A stretch of 28,974 bases of DNA from Oscillospiraceae bacterium (GCA_015067125.1 SVNB01000006.1:1-28974); one strand, 5' to 3'; shown: positions 12,083-20,835, counted from the stretch's first letter. The notes: generated by a model from the letters alone, not told the origin. Numbers and translations: made by a program.

Positions 12083-13348
12083 ATGTTTGTAGATACCGCG
12101 AAAATCAGAATCAAGGCCGGCGACGGCGGCAATGGCGCAGTTACTTTCCACCGCGAAAAGTACGTAAATGCCGGCGGTCCCGACGGCGGTGACGGCGGCA
12201 AAGGCGGAAACGTTGTCTTTGTCGGCGATACCAACATCTCCAGCCTTATCGATTTCAAATACAGAAAACGCTATATTGCAGAAAACGGCAAAAACGGTTC
12301 CGGAAGCAACATGACCGGAAAATCCGCGCCTGATCTTGTAATAAAAGTTCCCGTCGGAACTCTTATCCGCGAAGCTTCCACCGGAAGGATCCTTGCGGAT
12401 ATCTCCGATAAAGAACCCCATATCGTTGCAAAAGGCGGAAAAGGCGGCTGGGGCAACCAGCATTTTGCTTCCGCAACCCGCCAGATCCCCAAATTTGCAA
12501 AACCCGGCTTCCCCGGTGAAGAATTCGAAGTAACTCTCGAACTCAAACTTCTCGCGGACGTCGGTCTTGTCGGTTTCCCCAACGTCGGAAAATCCACCCT
12601 TATCTCTGTGGTTTCCGCCGCAAAGCCGGAAATCGCAAACTATCCCTTCACAACACTCACTCCCGTTCTTGGCGTGGTAAGAATGGAAGCGGGCAATTCC
12701 TTTGTTATGGCGGATATTCCCGGCCTTATCGAAGGAGCCTCCGAAGGAATCGGCCTTGGGCACGATTTTCTTCGTCATGTGGAACGCTGCCGCCTGATTC
12801 TTCACGTTGTGGATATCTCCGCAATGGATGACCGCGACCCCATCGACGACTATAAGCAAATCAACTACGAGCTTGAAAAATTCAATCCGGAACTTGCAAA
12901 ACGCCCGCAGATAGTTGCTCTTAACAAAGCGGACGCAGCCATCGAGGAAATGATAGACGAATTCAACGAATTTGCAAAAGAAAACGGATTTGAAACCTAT
13001 CTTATCTCTGCCGCCACCGGCGAAGGCGTGCGCGAGCTTATCAATGCCGTTGCGGCAGAGCTTGCAAAACTTCCGCCCATCACAAGATACGAAGCAGAAG
13101 CTCCTGTTCGCGAAGAAATTACCACAAAACAGGAATTTTCCGTTCACATCGAAGACGGCATTTATGTTGTGGAAGCGCCCTGGCTTATGCACGCACTTGG
13201 ATACGTTGACCTTGATGACTACGAATCCCTGCAGTACTTCCAGCGTGTTCTGCGCCTTTCCGGCATTATTGATAAGCTTGAAGAAATGGGCATCAACGAA
13301 GGCGATACCGTAAGCATTCTCGATATCGAGTTTGATTATATGAGATGA
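12083..13348 (+). CDS. obg: GTPase Obg
   Basis: 421 residues from ATG 12083 after CGGAGGT; the in-frame ATG at 12065 lies upstream of that site and is rejected. The glycine-rich Obg fold covers residues 1-158 (FVDTAKIRIKAGDGGNGAV, then GGPDGGDGGKGGNV). The G domain has G1 GFPNVGKST (164-172), G3 DIPGLIEGA, G4 NKAD (281-284) and G5 SAATGEG. A C-terminal OCT domain occupies roughly residues 345-421 (FSVHIEDGIYVVEAPWLMHA to the end). Obg binds the 50S subunit and links ribosome assembly, ppGpp signalling and sporulation entry. It often follows rplU-rpmA in Firmicutes, as here, though a terminator and a GNAT gene intervene. Confidence 0.98.
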   Translation: MFVDTAKIRIKAGDGGNGAVTFHREKYVNAGGPDGGDGGKGGNVVFVGDTNISSLIDFKYRKRYIAENGKNGSGSNMTGKSAPDLVIKVPVGTLIREASTGRILADISDKEPHIVAKGGKGGWGNQHFASATRQIPKFAKPGFPGEEFEVTLELKLLADVGLVGFPNVGKSTLISVVSAAKPEIANYPFTTLTPVLGVVRMEAGNSFVMADIPGLIEGASEGIGLGHDFLRHVERCRLILHVVDISAMDDRDPIDDYKQINYELEKFNPELAKRPQIVALNKADAAIEEMIDEFNEFAKENGFETYLISAATGEGVRELINAVAAELAKLPPITRYEAEAPVREEITTKQEFSVHIEDGIYVVEAPWLMHALGYVDLDDYESLQYFQRVLRLSGIIDKLEEMGINEGDTVSILDIEFDYMR

Positions 13349-13372
13349 TCTTGCATTTTTCGCAGAATGCAA

Positions 13373-13405
13373 AAAAACCGCACCGTGCAGACGGTGCGGG
13401 TTTTT
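13373..13405 (+). terminator. Rho-independent terminator after obg
   Basis: AAAAACCGCACCGT pairs with ACGGTGCGG-GTTTTT (13373-13386/13391-13405) across a GCAG loop. A long T tract follows. Confidence 0.92.
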
Positions 13406-13504
13406 ATTTTTTTCAAAAATTTATAAAATTTTTTTACAAAATCTGCAACAATTTTTCTTTTTTAAGTTACTATATAGATAGAATCTTTTAAAGGAGAGAT
13501 AGAA

Positions 13505-14968
13505 ATGAAAAAAGCCGTTTTATCAGTGCTTGCCGCCCTGCTTGTATTTTCGCTTTTCGGCTGCGGGCAGAACCCTGCGGAAGAAGCAGTGGAAGAAGTT
13601 TTGAAAGAACCCGAAGAACCAAAAGAAGCTTTAAAAGAGCCCGAAGAACCGAAAGAAAGCACAAACCCATATCTTTCAATCGGTTACGTAAGAAACAGTG
13701 CCGAAAACCCGGAAGAAAAAGAAAAAGTTATGCTTTGCTATGATATAAATACCGAAAAACTTACCGAAGTATGCGTTCTTCCCAAAGAAAACCACATTGT
13801 TTCCGCAACGTATTCCCGTGCAAACAATGCCGTTTATTATTTTGGAAACGCGGATAAAAACGATTATTATTCCGAATGCGGAATCTGGAAATATGACGTT
13901 GCCGCAAAAGAAACCCTTCGTCTTGATGATGAAAACCATCCCTACAACGAACTTAAAATCATTGATGAAAACACTCTTTTGCTGATGATGGTTACAAACG
14001 AACACCCCATCATGCCCGTGCTTTTTGATATCGAAAGCAAAACTTTTACTTATATGGCTGACGCCAACAACGAACCTTTTGTATATACCTGCGGACCTCT
14101 TTCTCTTTCCTATAACCACGCAACAGAAGAACTTGCCTGCATCTATTGGAGCGAAGAGGACGTTGACAGCGATTATAATTCTCTTAAAAAGCCCATAAAT
14201 TATTATCTTTCCGCCGCGGATAAAAACCTTGTTAAAGACCCGGAAAGAACTTTTTCTTACAGTTCCAAAATAAACGAAAACAACTTATGGCACGCTGTTC
14301 AGCTTTCCGAAAACGAATATATCGTCGCAATGCACAGCGGTGTTCCCTCTGATGAGCCTGTGGAATATTATTCCCTTGTTTTCGGCGATGGCGAACCCTC
14401 TTTTACAAAAACGGAATGTCCCTATCCCCATGCAGATTACCTTTGGCATCTGCAAACCATTGACGGTGGAAAAACCTTTTATTTCTATCTTCGCAGCGAT
14501 GACCTCGGAAATCCTTCCGGAATTTATTCCTACGTTCCGGAAACTGAAGAACTTTCTCCCATAATTCTTTATGATCCGGAAATCGCTCCGGAATACGTCG
14601 GATTTTCTCTTATCGAGGACGGTTCAAAGCCTCTTCCCTCTGCCGAAGAGCTTGCTGAAAAAATCGGATATATGACCCTGGAAGAAATCACCGCCGCCGG
14701 ATATTATCCGGACTGGATGCAGCCGCATTCCATTATCGTATATGATGAAAAAGGCGTTCCTACCATCGCGGAAGGCGGCGAACTTTTGCCGGAAGACCTT
14801 GTGGGCAGGCCTGAATTTAAAGCTATGCCTTTTATACAGTTTTCCGACGAAATGAAAATTGAACCCAACACAAAGGCGGAATATGACCTTCATGGATTTA
14901 TCCAGAACATTTATCACCTTTGGCCGGACGGAAACTATAACCTTGATTATCCGCCGGAAGAAGGCTGA
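13505..14968 (+). CDS. lipoprotein with Pro/Glu linker and propeller-like body
   Basis: 487 residues, ATG after AAAGGAGAG. The signal peptide ends in lipobox LFGC (Cys20). Residues 24-52 form a charged linker with a 10-residue unit, LKEPEEPKEA, repeated twice almost exactly. This is a typical spacer that holds a domain away from the membrane. The body (about residues 55-390) shows repeating strands with aromatic/Gly turns (for example NAVYYFGNADK, IWKYDVAAKETLRLDD and GIYSYVPETEELSP) that suggest a six- or seven-bladed beta-propeller. A shorter C-terminal part (about 395-487) is acidic. No known family is recognised. It is a single-gene unit between the obg terminator and its own. The GTTACTATA box in front of it also precedes the lipoprotein at 9382. 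Confidence 0.8.
   Translation: MKKAVLSVLAALLVFSLFGCGQNPAEEAVEEVLKEPEEPKEALKEPEEPKESTNPYLSIGYVRNSAENPEEKEKVMLCYDINTEKLTEVCVLPKENHIVSATYSRANNAVYYFGNADKNDYYSECGIWKYDVAAKETLRLDDENHPYNELKIIDENTLLLMMVTNEHPIMPVLFDIESKTFTYMADANNEPFVYTCGPLSLSYNHATEELACIYWSEEDVDSDYNSLKKPINYYLSAADKNLVKDPERTFSYSSKINENNLWHAVQLSENEYIVAMHSGVPSDEPVEYYSLVFGDGEPSFTKTECPYPHADYLWHLQTIDGGKTFYFYLRSDDLGNPSGIYSYVPETEELSPIILYDPEIAPEYVGFSLIEDGSKPLPSAEELAEKIGYMTLEEITAAGYYPDWMQPHSIIVYDEKGVPTIAEGGELLPEDLVGRPEFKAMPFIQFSDEMKIEPNTKAEYDLHGFIQNIYHLWPDGNYNLDYPPEEG
13601..13660 (+). repeat. two 30-base tandem units in the lipoprotein linker
   Basis: Two consecutive copies encode LKEPEEPKEA and LKEPEEPKES. The copies differ at a few third-codon positions, so the duplication is not very recent. 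Confidence 0.85.
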
Positions 14969-14970
14969 AT

Positions 14971-15005
14971 AAAAAATACCTCCCGAAATTCGGGAGGTAT
15001 TTTTT
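14971..15005. terminator. bidirectional Rho-independent terminator
   Basis: A 16-base-pair stem (14971-14986 with 14990-15005) has a 3-base loop and A6/T-rich flanks. It serves the plus-strand lipoprotein and the converging minus-strand GNAT gene, whose stop overlaps its right edge. Confidence 0.92.
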
Positions 15006-15472
15006 TATAACTTCTTTTCAAATACAAAACGCTGTGGTGTCATTCCCATAGACTGATACATGGCGATAGCGCCCTTGTTGAAATCCCAGGTATATAAATC
15101 CAATCGAACCGCGCCCTGATCTTTTGCCCAGTTTTCAACCTCCAAAAAAAGTTTTGCCGCAATTCCTTTCCGGCGGTAATCCGCCAAAACATAGATATTA
15201 TCGAGCACCACGGTTTTTGTACCTTTTACCTCAAAACTTTCTTCCCATAAGGTTGCCCGAACAAATCCGACCATTATTCCATTTTCAAACGCCCCAAGTT
15301 CCAAATCACCCGGATATGCCAGATTATGAGTAAAAACCTCAATCGGATATGTTTTGCTTTTATCTTTGTGAACAAAACAATCCGGTCGGTTCTGAACATG
15401 GAATTCATCGAGCTGATAAAACAATTCTTCCACTTCGGCGTGGTCGCCAACCGTAAGTTTTCTTATTTCCAT
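15005..15472 (-). CDS. GNAT-family N-acetyltransferase
   Basis: 155 residues. It starts EIRKLTVGDHAEVEELF and carries motif A VLADYRRKGIAAKLFLEV, the acetyl-CoA binding loop, followed by LDLYTWDFNKGAIAMYQSMG and a final FVFEKKL strand. The acceptor is unknown. Its ribosome site (AGAGG) falls inside the 3' end of folD, whose stop is 5 bases before this start, so the two are translated from one message. It is the last gene of the long minus-strand run that begins at pcrA. It is not closely similar to the GNAT protein at 11616. Confidence 0.9.
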   Translation of the reverse strand: MEIRKLTVGDHAEVEELFYQLDEFHVQNRPDCFVHKDKSKTYPIEVFTHNLAYPGDLELGAFENGIMVGFVRATLWEESFEVKGTKTVVLDNIYVLADYRRKGIAAKLFLEVENWAKDQGAVRLDLYTWDFNKGAIAMYQSMGMTPQRFVFEKKL

Positions 15473-15477
15473 TTATC

Positions 15478-16341
15478 TTAGCCTCTGTTTGTGCTCATAT
15501 TGTTTTCCGCCGCGGTAAAGGTGTTCTGCATAAGCATTGCAACGGTCATGGGGCCAACGCCGCCGGGAACAGGAGTTATAAAACTTGCCTTTGGTTCAAC
15601 ATTTTCAAAATCCACGTCGCCGCAAAGTTTTCCGTTTTCGTCCCGGTTGATACCAACGTCTATTACAACGGCGCCTTCTTTTACCATATCCGCGGTAACA
15701 AATTTCGGTCTTCCCACTGCGGCAACAAGAATATCCGCCGTTCTTGTTTCCTCCGCAAGGTTCGGGGTTTTGCTGTGACAGATTTCCACCGTTCCGTTTT
15801 CGTGCAGAAGCATCATTGCCATGGGTTTACCAACAATATCGCTTCTTCCGATAACAACGCATTTTTTGCCCGCCGGAGAAATTCCGTAGCGGTGCAGAAG
15901 TTCCATAACGCCTGCCGGGGTACAGGGCAAAAAGCGGTAATCTCCGCGCATAATATGTCCCACATTTTCCGGATGGAATGCGTCCACGTCTTTTTCCGCA
16001 GGAATACACGCCAATGCTTTTTCACCGTCAAGGCCCTTCGGCAGAGGCATCTGCACAAGAATACCGTCTATATCCACCCTTGCCGCATAGGATTTTATGA
16101 TAAATTCCAGCATCTCCTGAGTAATATCTGCCGCAAGGGTAACTACTTCGCTTGCTATGCCTATTTCTTCACAGGCTTTTGCCTTGTTGCGAACGTAAAC
16201 CTGCGAAGCAGGGTCTTCTCCCACAAGAATAACCGCAAGAGCAGGTCTTCTTTTGGTTTCTGCCACCATTTTTTCTGTTTTTTCTTTAAGCTCCGCCCGA
16301 ACTTCCGCCGCAATTTTTTTGCCGTCAATTATCGTTGCCAT
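15478..16341 (-). CDS. folD: bifunctional methylenetetrahydrofolate dehydrogenase / methenyltetrahydrofolate cyclohydrolase
   Basis: 287 residues, the normal FolD length. The catalytic pair lies in QVYVRNKAKACEEIG (Y49, K53), followed by the substrate-loop GILVQMPLPKGLD, the NAD(P)-binding GRSDIVGKPMAMMLL, and the C-terminal signature PVPGGVGPMTVAMLM. FolD interconverts 5,10-methylene- and 10-formyl-tetrahydrofolate in the cytosol. That supplies one-carbon units for purines, formyl-Met and, in anaerobes, the Wood-Ljungdahl pathway. The ATG follows a weak GAAGA site. A GC palindrome separates it from lgt, so it may be on the same transcript or have an unseen start of its own. Confidence 0.97.
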   Translation of the reverse strand: MATIIDGKKIAAEVRAELKEKTEKMVAETKRRPALAVILVGEDPASQVYVRNKAKACEEIGIASEVVTLAADITQEMLEFIIKSYAARVDIDGILVQMPLPKGLDGEKALACIPAEKDVDAFHPENVGHIMRGDYRFLPCTPAGVMELLHRYGISPAGKKCVVIGRSDIVGKPMAMMLLHENGTVEICHSKTPNLAEETRTADILVAAVGRPKFVTADMVKEGAVVIDVGINRDENGKLCGDVDFENVEPKASFITPVPGGVGPMTVAMLMQNTFTAAENNMSTNRG

Positions 16342-16385
16342 ATAAAAATCTTCTTTCTCTTATCAAAAGATATCGTTTTATTTTC

Positions 16386-16405
16386 GGCGGGAGCAAGCCC
16401 CCGCC
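16386..16405. repeat. intergenic GC palindrome between lgt and folD
   Basis: GGCGGG pairs with CCCGCC across an 8-base loop. The outer sequence resembles the palindrome at 5981-6000. In both places an AAGATAT/ATATCTT box lies nearby and TTTTAT lies on the other side. It lies 10 bases after the lgt stop, and no T tract follows on the minus strand. Confidence 0.55.
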
Positions 16406-16415
16406 CTACTGTATT

Positions 16416-17378
16416 TTATTGTTCCGATTCCGTTTTCGCTCCGGAAGTTTTTTCGCAGTTGTTTTTATAATCCCATTTTTCTTCGCCCTGCAAACGGCCT
16501 TTTTCTGTTTCTGACCAGATTCCAAGCCAGGCCGGTTTAATTTCCGATTTAAGGAATTTCATCGCAACCATAAAAGCGCATACCGCAAAAACAAGCATCA
16601 GGGCACCCAAAAGCTGAGAAATTCTGAACGGTCCTATCATAAGGCTGTCGGTACGAAGGCCTTCTATGATCATTCTTCCGCCGCCGTTCCAGCCAAGATA
16701 GAAAAGGAACATCTGGCCGTCAAATTTTCTTTTTTTCATAACAAAGCAAAAAACCAAAAGGCCCAAAGCGCACCAAAGAGATTCGTACAGAAAAGTCGGG
16801 TGTACCGGAATGTTCGGATCCATAACCGCGCCCATAACTTCTTCGGAATGTCTTTCTATATAAGAAACAATTTTGGGGCTGGTCATTCCCCAGGGCAGGG
16901 TTGTGTTACAGCCAAACGCTTCGCTGTTTACAAAGTTGCCCCATCTTCCTATTCCCTGGCCGATAAGCATTGCTCCGCCGGCAAGATCAAGGAACGGAAG
17001 AATTTTTTGGTCGCGCAGTTTGCAGCCGATAAAAAGTCCGATAATTCCGCCGATTATGCCGCCGTAAAAGCCAAGGCCGCCGCCGCGGATATTGAAAATT
17101 TCTGTAAGATTATCTTTAAACATATCCCACTGGAACGCCACATAATATGCCCTTGCGCCGATTATGCCAAGGATTACGGCAAAAAAGATGACGTCCACGG
17201 CTCTTTCGGAATCTATACCGAATCTTTTTGCGTTTTTAAAAAGAAACACAAGCGCAAGCATAAAGCCTGTGGCAATTATTACGGCATACCAGTAAATATC
17301 TATGGAGCCTATTGAAAAGGCTATGCGGTTAACATTAAATTCCAGCCCAAGGCCGGGAAAGCTTATAACGTCCGTCAT
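16416..17378 (-). CDS. lgt: prolipoprotein diacylglyceryl transferase
   Basis: 320 residues, ATG after AAAGGAGGC. Lgt is an integral membrane enzyme that moves a diacylglyceryl group from phosphatidylglycerol to the lipobox Cys of prolipoproteins. Visible signatures are IDIYWYAVIIATGF in the first helix, RGGGLGFYGGIIGG, the Lgt signature GRWGNFVNSEAFG, HPTFLYESLW, and GGRMIIEGLRTDS near the end. Seven hydrophobic segments are apparent. A charged tail of about 40 residues after the last helix (from KPAWLGIW) extends beyond the catalytic core. It lies 20 bases downstream of ymfH in the same run. Three lipoproteins encoded in this window are its expected substrates. Confidence 0.97.
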   Translation of the reverse strand: MTDVISFPGLGLEFNVNRIAFSIGSIDIYWYAVIIATGFMLALVFLFKNAKRFGIDSERAVDVIFFAVILGIIGARAYYVAFQWDMFKDNLTEIFNIRGGGLGFYGGIIGGIIGLFIGCKLRDQKILPFLDLAGGAMLIGQGIGRWGNFVNSEAFGCNTTLPWGMTSPKIVSYIERHSEEVMGAVMDPNIPVHPTFLYESLWCALGLLVFCFVMKKRKFDGQMFLFYLGWNGGGRMIIEGLRTDSLMIGPFRISQLLGALMLVFAVCAFMVAMKFLKSEIKPAWLGIWSETEKGRLQGEEKWDYKNNCEKTSGAKTESEQ

Positions 17379-17398
17379 TGTTGTGCCTCCTTTTTTCG

Positions 17399-18676
17399 TC
17401 AGGGTTTAATTACGGAAAGCGCGGAATTTTCTGCGTAATAGGTTGTTTTTATGCGTTCGATAACTTTTTCCGGAGTGGCGTTTGCCGCCGCTTCGAGCAG
17501 TTCGTACATATCCACACCCGGGAAGTGGCAGTTGAAAAGAGAAGTAGCAACTCCGGTTACTCTATCGCAGGAACGCATATAGTGCCCGTAAACGGTTTTT
17601 TGAGCACAGGCAAAAATATCTTCGGGAATACCGTGCTCAACAAGATGCTCGAATTCTTTTTTAAGCCTTGCGTAAACTTTTTCCGGCTCTCTGCTTTCTC
17701 CGGAAATAAGGACGGAAATATAATCTCTTCCGCAGAAAACCTCGCTGCCAAAGGTTGCGTTGATAAGTCCTTCGTCATAAAGTTCGCGGTAAACCTTTGT
17801 ATAGTCATCGCAAAGGGCACCCACAAAAATTTCATCAAGCACACTTCCGATAAAATTTTCCGCTTCGGTTCCTGTTTTGCCCTTAAAGCCTATGTTGAAC
17901 ATGGGTACGGAAACCGGCAGATGCTGTTCAACGTAATTTTCCACTACAGAATCCGGTTCATCGCATACGGCTCTTTCAAGATAAAAATCCTTTGCCGGTT
18001 CAAGAATTTTATCCGCCGCTTTTATAACGTCCTCCATATCAAAATTGCCCGCCACAGTAAGAACCATGTTGTGCAGATTATAGAAGGTGTTATAGCAGTC
18101 ATAAAGCAGATCCGCTGTGATTTCTGCGATGGATTCCACCGTTCCGGCAATATCTATTTTTACGGGGTTTTTATGATAAAGCGCGCCAAGAAGATTAAAA
18201 AGCACTTTCCAGTCTGCAGAATCATCATACATTCTGATTTCCTGCCCGATTATTCCCTGTTCTTTTGCAACGGTTTCGGGCGTAAAATAGGGATGGGTTA
18301 CAAAATCCAGAAGAATTTCTATGCTCTCTTTAAATTTATCGGAACAGGCAAAAAGATATGCCGTTCTGTCAAAGGCGGTAAAAGCGTTGGCGTTGGCTCC
18401 GGTTTTTGCATAGCGTTCAAAAGCGGAACATTCCTCGCTTTCAAAAAGCTTGTGTTCAAGGTAATGGGCAATGCCTTCCGGAAGCTTTATAAATTCGCCG
18501 TTTTCCGCAGTTTTTATGCAGGTATCTATGGAACCGTATGCGGTGCCGAACATGGTGTATGCGGTGTTAAAGCCTTTCATCGGTGCCATAAGAATGGTAA
18601 GACCGCTTTTGTGCTCATATTTATAATAACAGTCGCCAAGGCGCTTGCTTTCTATTTTTATAAGTTCGCCGGTCAT
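17399..18676 (-). CDS. ymfH: M16-family metallopeptidase, YmfH-like
   Basis: 425 residues. It carries the inverted zinc motif HYLEH (H71, E74, H75) inside PEGIAHYLEHKLFE and a downstream glutamate (EQGIIGQEI), as in active M16 peptidases, then two M16 halves. It pairs with the upstream ymfF, which lacks the zinc motif; the stop and start overlap by four bases (ATGA). M16B enzymes commonly work as an active/inactive subunit pair. In B. subtilis ymfF and ymfH sit beside ymfI, which is needed for the 5-aminopentanol modification of EF-P, and databases now use that context in the name. No ymfI is visible here, so that role is not shown. Confidence 0.92.
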   Translation of the reverse strand: MTGELIKIESKRLGDCYYKYEHKSGLTILMAPMKGFNTAYTMFGTAYGSIDTCIKTAENGEFIKLPEGIAHYLEHKLFESEECSAFERYAKTGANANAFTAFDRTAYLFACSDKFKESIEILLDFVTHPYFTPETVAKEQGIIGQEIRMYDDSADWKVLFNLLGALYHKNPVKIDIAGTVESIAEITADLLYDCYNTFYNLHNMVLTVAGNFDMEDVIKAADKILEPAKDFYLERAVCDEPDSVVENYVEQHLPVSVPMFNIGFKGKTGTEAENFIGSVLDEIFVGALCDDYTKVYRELYDEGLINATFGSEVFCGRDYISVLISGESREPEKVYARLKKEFEHLVEHGIPEDIFACAQKTVYGHYMRSCDRVTGVATSLFNCHFPGVDMYELLEAAANATPEKVIERIKTTYYAENSALSVIKP

Positions 18677-19953
18677 GCGTTTTCGCCTCCTTTAAGGAAG
18701 AAAACGGCAGAAAGTTTTGCCTTTTCGGCGGCTTTCATAACGTCCTCTTTGGTAATTTTTTTAATTGCCGCGGCGTCTTCTTCCGGAGTTATGGGGTTTT
18801 CTTCAAGAATTCCGGACATATACCAGCTTTCTATGGAATAAAGGGTATCTCCAACGGAACCAAGGCTGTTGAATATCGCTCCCTTTGTATCGGCAAATTC
18901 CTCATCGGTAAAATCGCCTTTTGCAACAAGTTCCAGCTGGCGGATAATTTCCTGCTGTGCTTTTTCGCGGTTTTCAAATTCAATTCCGCAGTCCACAAGC
19001 ATAATGCCGCTTCCGCGTTCAAAATGAGAATCCGCATAATAGCAAAGGCTCATTTTTTCGCGCACGTTCATAAAAAGCTTGGAAAAAGCCGTGCCGCCGT
19101 AAAGAGCCGAAAGAACCCTTGCGGAATTTTTTTCGTGCCCGGTTTTCGGCGCGCCCATGCGGAAAACCATAACAAGTTTTCCCTGAACGATATCCATGCT
19201 TTCTTCCGCTTCTTTAAACGGAGAATAATCAACAATTTCCGCGGCAGAAGCTTCTTTTGGGCTGCGTTTTATCGAAGCTATCTTTTCCGCAAAAACCTTT
19301 TCTGCCGCATCGGCGCTTCCGGGGCCGGAAAAGAAAATTTCTATCCTCGCCTTTTCAACAAGTTCCTTCCAGGCGTCTGCAAGGCTTTTTGCGGTAATGG
19401 CCTTTGCATCTTCAACGTATCCATAGCGTTTTATGCCAAAGGGCTCGTCTTCAAAAACAAGGTCAAGCGCCTTGCCTATGGCATAGGTGCGTTTATCGTT
19501 AAGATCGCTTTCTATTGTATCTATAAGATATTCCCTTTCCAGCTCCAGATCTATTTGAGGAAAATATCCGTTTTCATCAAGGTTTGGTTCAAAAACAATA
19601 TCCCAAAGCAGGTTTGCGGCGGTTTCGGTCATTTTTTCTCCGCCTATGGCATATTTGTCGTCCGCAAGAAGAAGGGTGACTTCTATAACCTGGCTGTTGC
19701 CGTGCTTGCCAACGTCCGCTTCCAGAATGGCTCCGTACATTTCCGCAAGTTTTTTGTTAAGAGCGGTAAAATCCGGGCAGCTTTTGCAGCCTTTGCGAAG
19801 AACAAAGGGCACAAGGGCGTTTACTGTGGCTTTTTCTTTTTCAAGAGGCGTTACAAGGCAAAGGGTAATTCTGTTATGTTTAAACTTCGGTTCTTTTACA
19901 GAATTAATAAAAGCGCCTTTGCCGATTTCTTTTCTGTTTAAAGTTCCAATCAT
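18673..19953 (-). CDS. ymfF: M16-like peptidase subunit, YmfF-like (zinc motif absent)
   Basis: 426 residues, ATG after TGAGGT; the ribosome site overlaps the stop of the preceding mscS-like gene. It has the M16 fold pattern, but the position of HxxEH is occupied by VLRKGCKSCPDF, so it cannot bind zinc in the usual way. The C-terminal half keeps the substrate-binding Arg/Tyr motif (REKMSLCYYADS) typical of inactive M16 partners. It is therefore likely the non-catalytic half of a heterodimer with YmfH, which is translated next. Confidence 0.9.
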   Translation of the reverse strand: MIGTLNRKEIGKGAFINSVKEPKFKHNRITLCLVTPLEKEKATVNALVPFVLRKGCKSCPDFTALNKKLAEMYGAILEADVGKHGNSQVIEVTLLLADDKYAIGGEKMTETAANLLWDIVFEPNLDENGYFPQIDLELEREYLIDTIESDLNDKRTYAIGKALDLVFEDEPFGIKRYGYVEDAKAITAKSLADAWKELVEKARIEIFFSGPGSADAAEKVFAEKIASIKRSPKEASAAEIVDYSPFKEAEESMDIVQGKLVMVFRMGAPKTGHEKNSARVLSALYGGTAFSKLFMNVREKMSLCYYADSHFERGSGIMLVDCGIEFENREKAQQEIIRQLELVAKGDFTDEEFADTKGAIFNSLGSVGDTLYSIESWYMSGILEENPITPEEDAAAIKKITKEDVMKAAEKAKLSAVFFLKGGENA

Positions 19954-19962
19954 TTTTTTACC

Positions 19963-20835
19963 TCACTTTATATGAACGTCCATCTGGCTGTATGGAATTT
20001 CTATTCCGTTTTTATCAAAAGCAAGCTTTATTTTTTCATTAAGGCGGCAGCGCAGGGTTTCGTAACTATCCCATTTAACATAAACTTTGCAGACTATATC
20101 CACGCTGCTTGGCGCCATTGCGGTCATCATAATAAAAGGTTCTTTTTCTTTTTCCACCAAAGGTTCCGCATCCACAACCTCGCGGATAATGTTTTTTGCC
20201 TTTTCAAAATCTTCGGCATATCCTATGGAATAAACCGCATCCAGCCGGCGCAGACCGATTTTGCTGTAATTTATCAAAGTATCGCCCGCAACAATGCTGT
20301 TGGGAATAATAATTTCCTTGTTATCCGCAGTAAAAAGATGTGTATGGATAAGCCCCACTTCGGAAACAAATCCGGAAATCCCCTCTTCCGGAATTTCCAC
20401 AAAATCGCCCGCGTTAAACGGTTTTGAAAAAAGAATGGTTATTCCGCTGGCAAAAAGAGCTATGATATCCTTGATTGCCAAAGAAAAAGCAAGGGTAAAC
20501 ACGCTGAAAATCGCAAGAACGGAAGTTACCGGTATTCCAAGTACGGAAGCCGCCGTAAGTATTACTATAAAATACAGCAAAAACGCGATTATTCCGTGAA
20601 TAAATTTTGTTGCGCCGGCAGCAAGCTCGCTTTTTTTAACATAGCGCATAATTATGCGCAAAGCCCATCTTACCAGAACCGCGCCAACTATTACGGTGAC
20701 TATCGCCCAAAGAAGTTTTTCTCCGTATTTGGAAAGAATTTCGCTGGGTTCCATTTTTTCAAGGGAATCTATAAAGGCGTCAAAAGTTTCGCCGGAAGCG
20801 GAAGATTCCGCCGAAGTAAGTAAAATATGCTTCAA
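19963..20835 (-). CDS. MscS-type mechanosensitive ion channel
   Basis: 290 residues from TTG 20833-20835, seven bases after AAAAAAGGAGGA; an in-frame ATG at 20865 lies upstream of this site and is rejected. Three membrane segments occupy about residues 40-130. The third is Gly/Ala-rich (LAFSLAIKDIIALFASGITI), as in the MscS pore helix. The beta domain begins SKPFNAGDFVEIPE and contains TADNKEIIIPNS. A C-terminal alpha/beta domain follows. It resembles the small YkuT/YnaI-type channels that release solutes on osmotic downshock. It lies between pcrA and ymfF in the same direction; the adjacent functions are unrelated. Confidence 0.95.
   Translation of the reverse strand: MKHILLTSAESSASGETFDAFIDSLEKMEPSEILSKYGEKLLWAIVTVIVGAVLVRWALRIIMRYVKKSELAAGATKFIHGIIAFLLYFIVILTAASVLGIPVTSVLAIFSVFTLAFSLAIKDIIALFASGITILFSKPFNAGDFVEIPEEGISGFVSEVGLIHTHLFTADNKEIIIPNSIVAGDTLINYSKIGLRRLDAVYSIGYAEDFEKAKNIIREVVDAEPLVEKEKEPFIMMTAMAPSSVDIVCKVYVKWDSYETLRCRLNEKIKLAFDKNGIEIPYSQMDVHIK

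Noticed and set aside
12041..13372. A 443-codon open frame on the minus strand across obg
   Set aside because: It is antisense to the fully recognisable Obg GTPase, has no ribosome site or domain, and exists because of the biased codon use of obg.
17378..18841. A 487-codon plus-strand frame across ymfH
   Set aside because: It is antisense to the M16 peptidase, which has all its motifs, and the translated product is a Phe/Lys-rich mirror of that gene.
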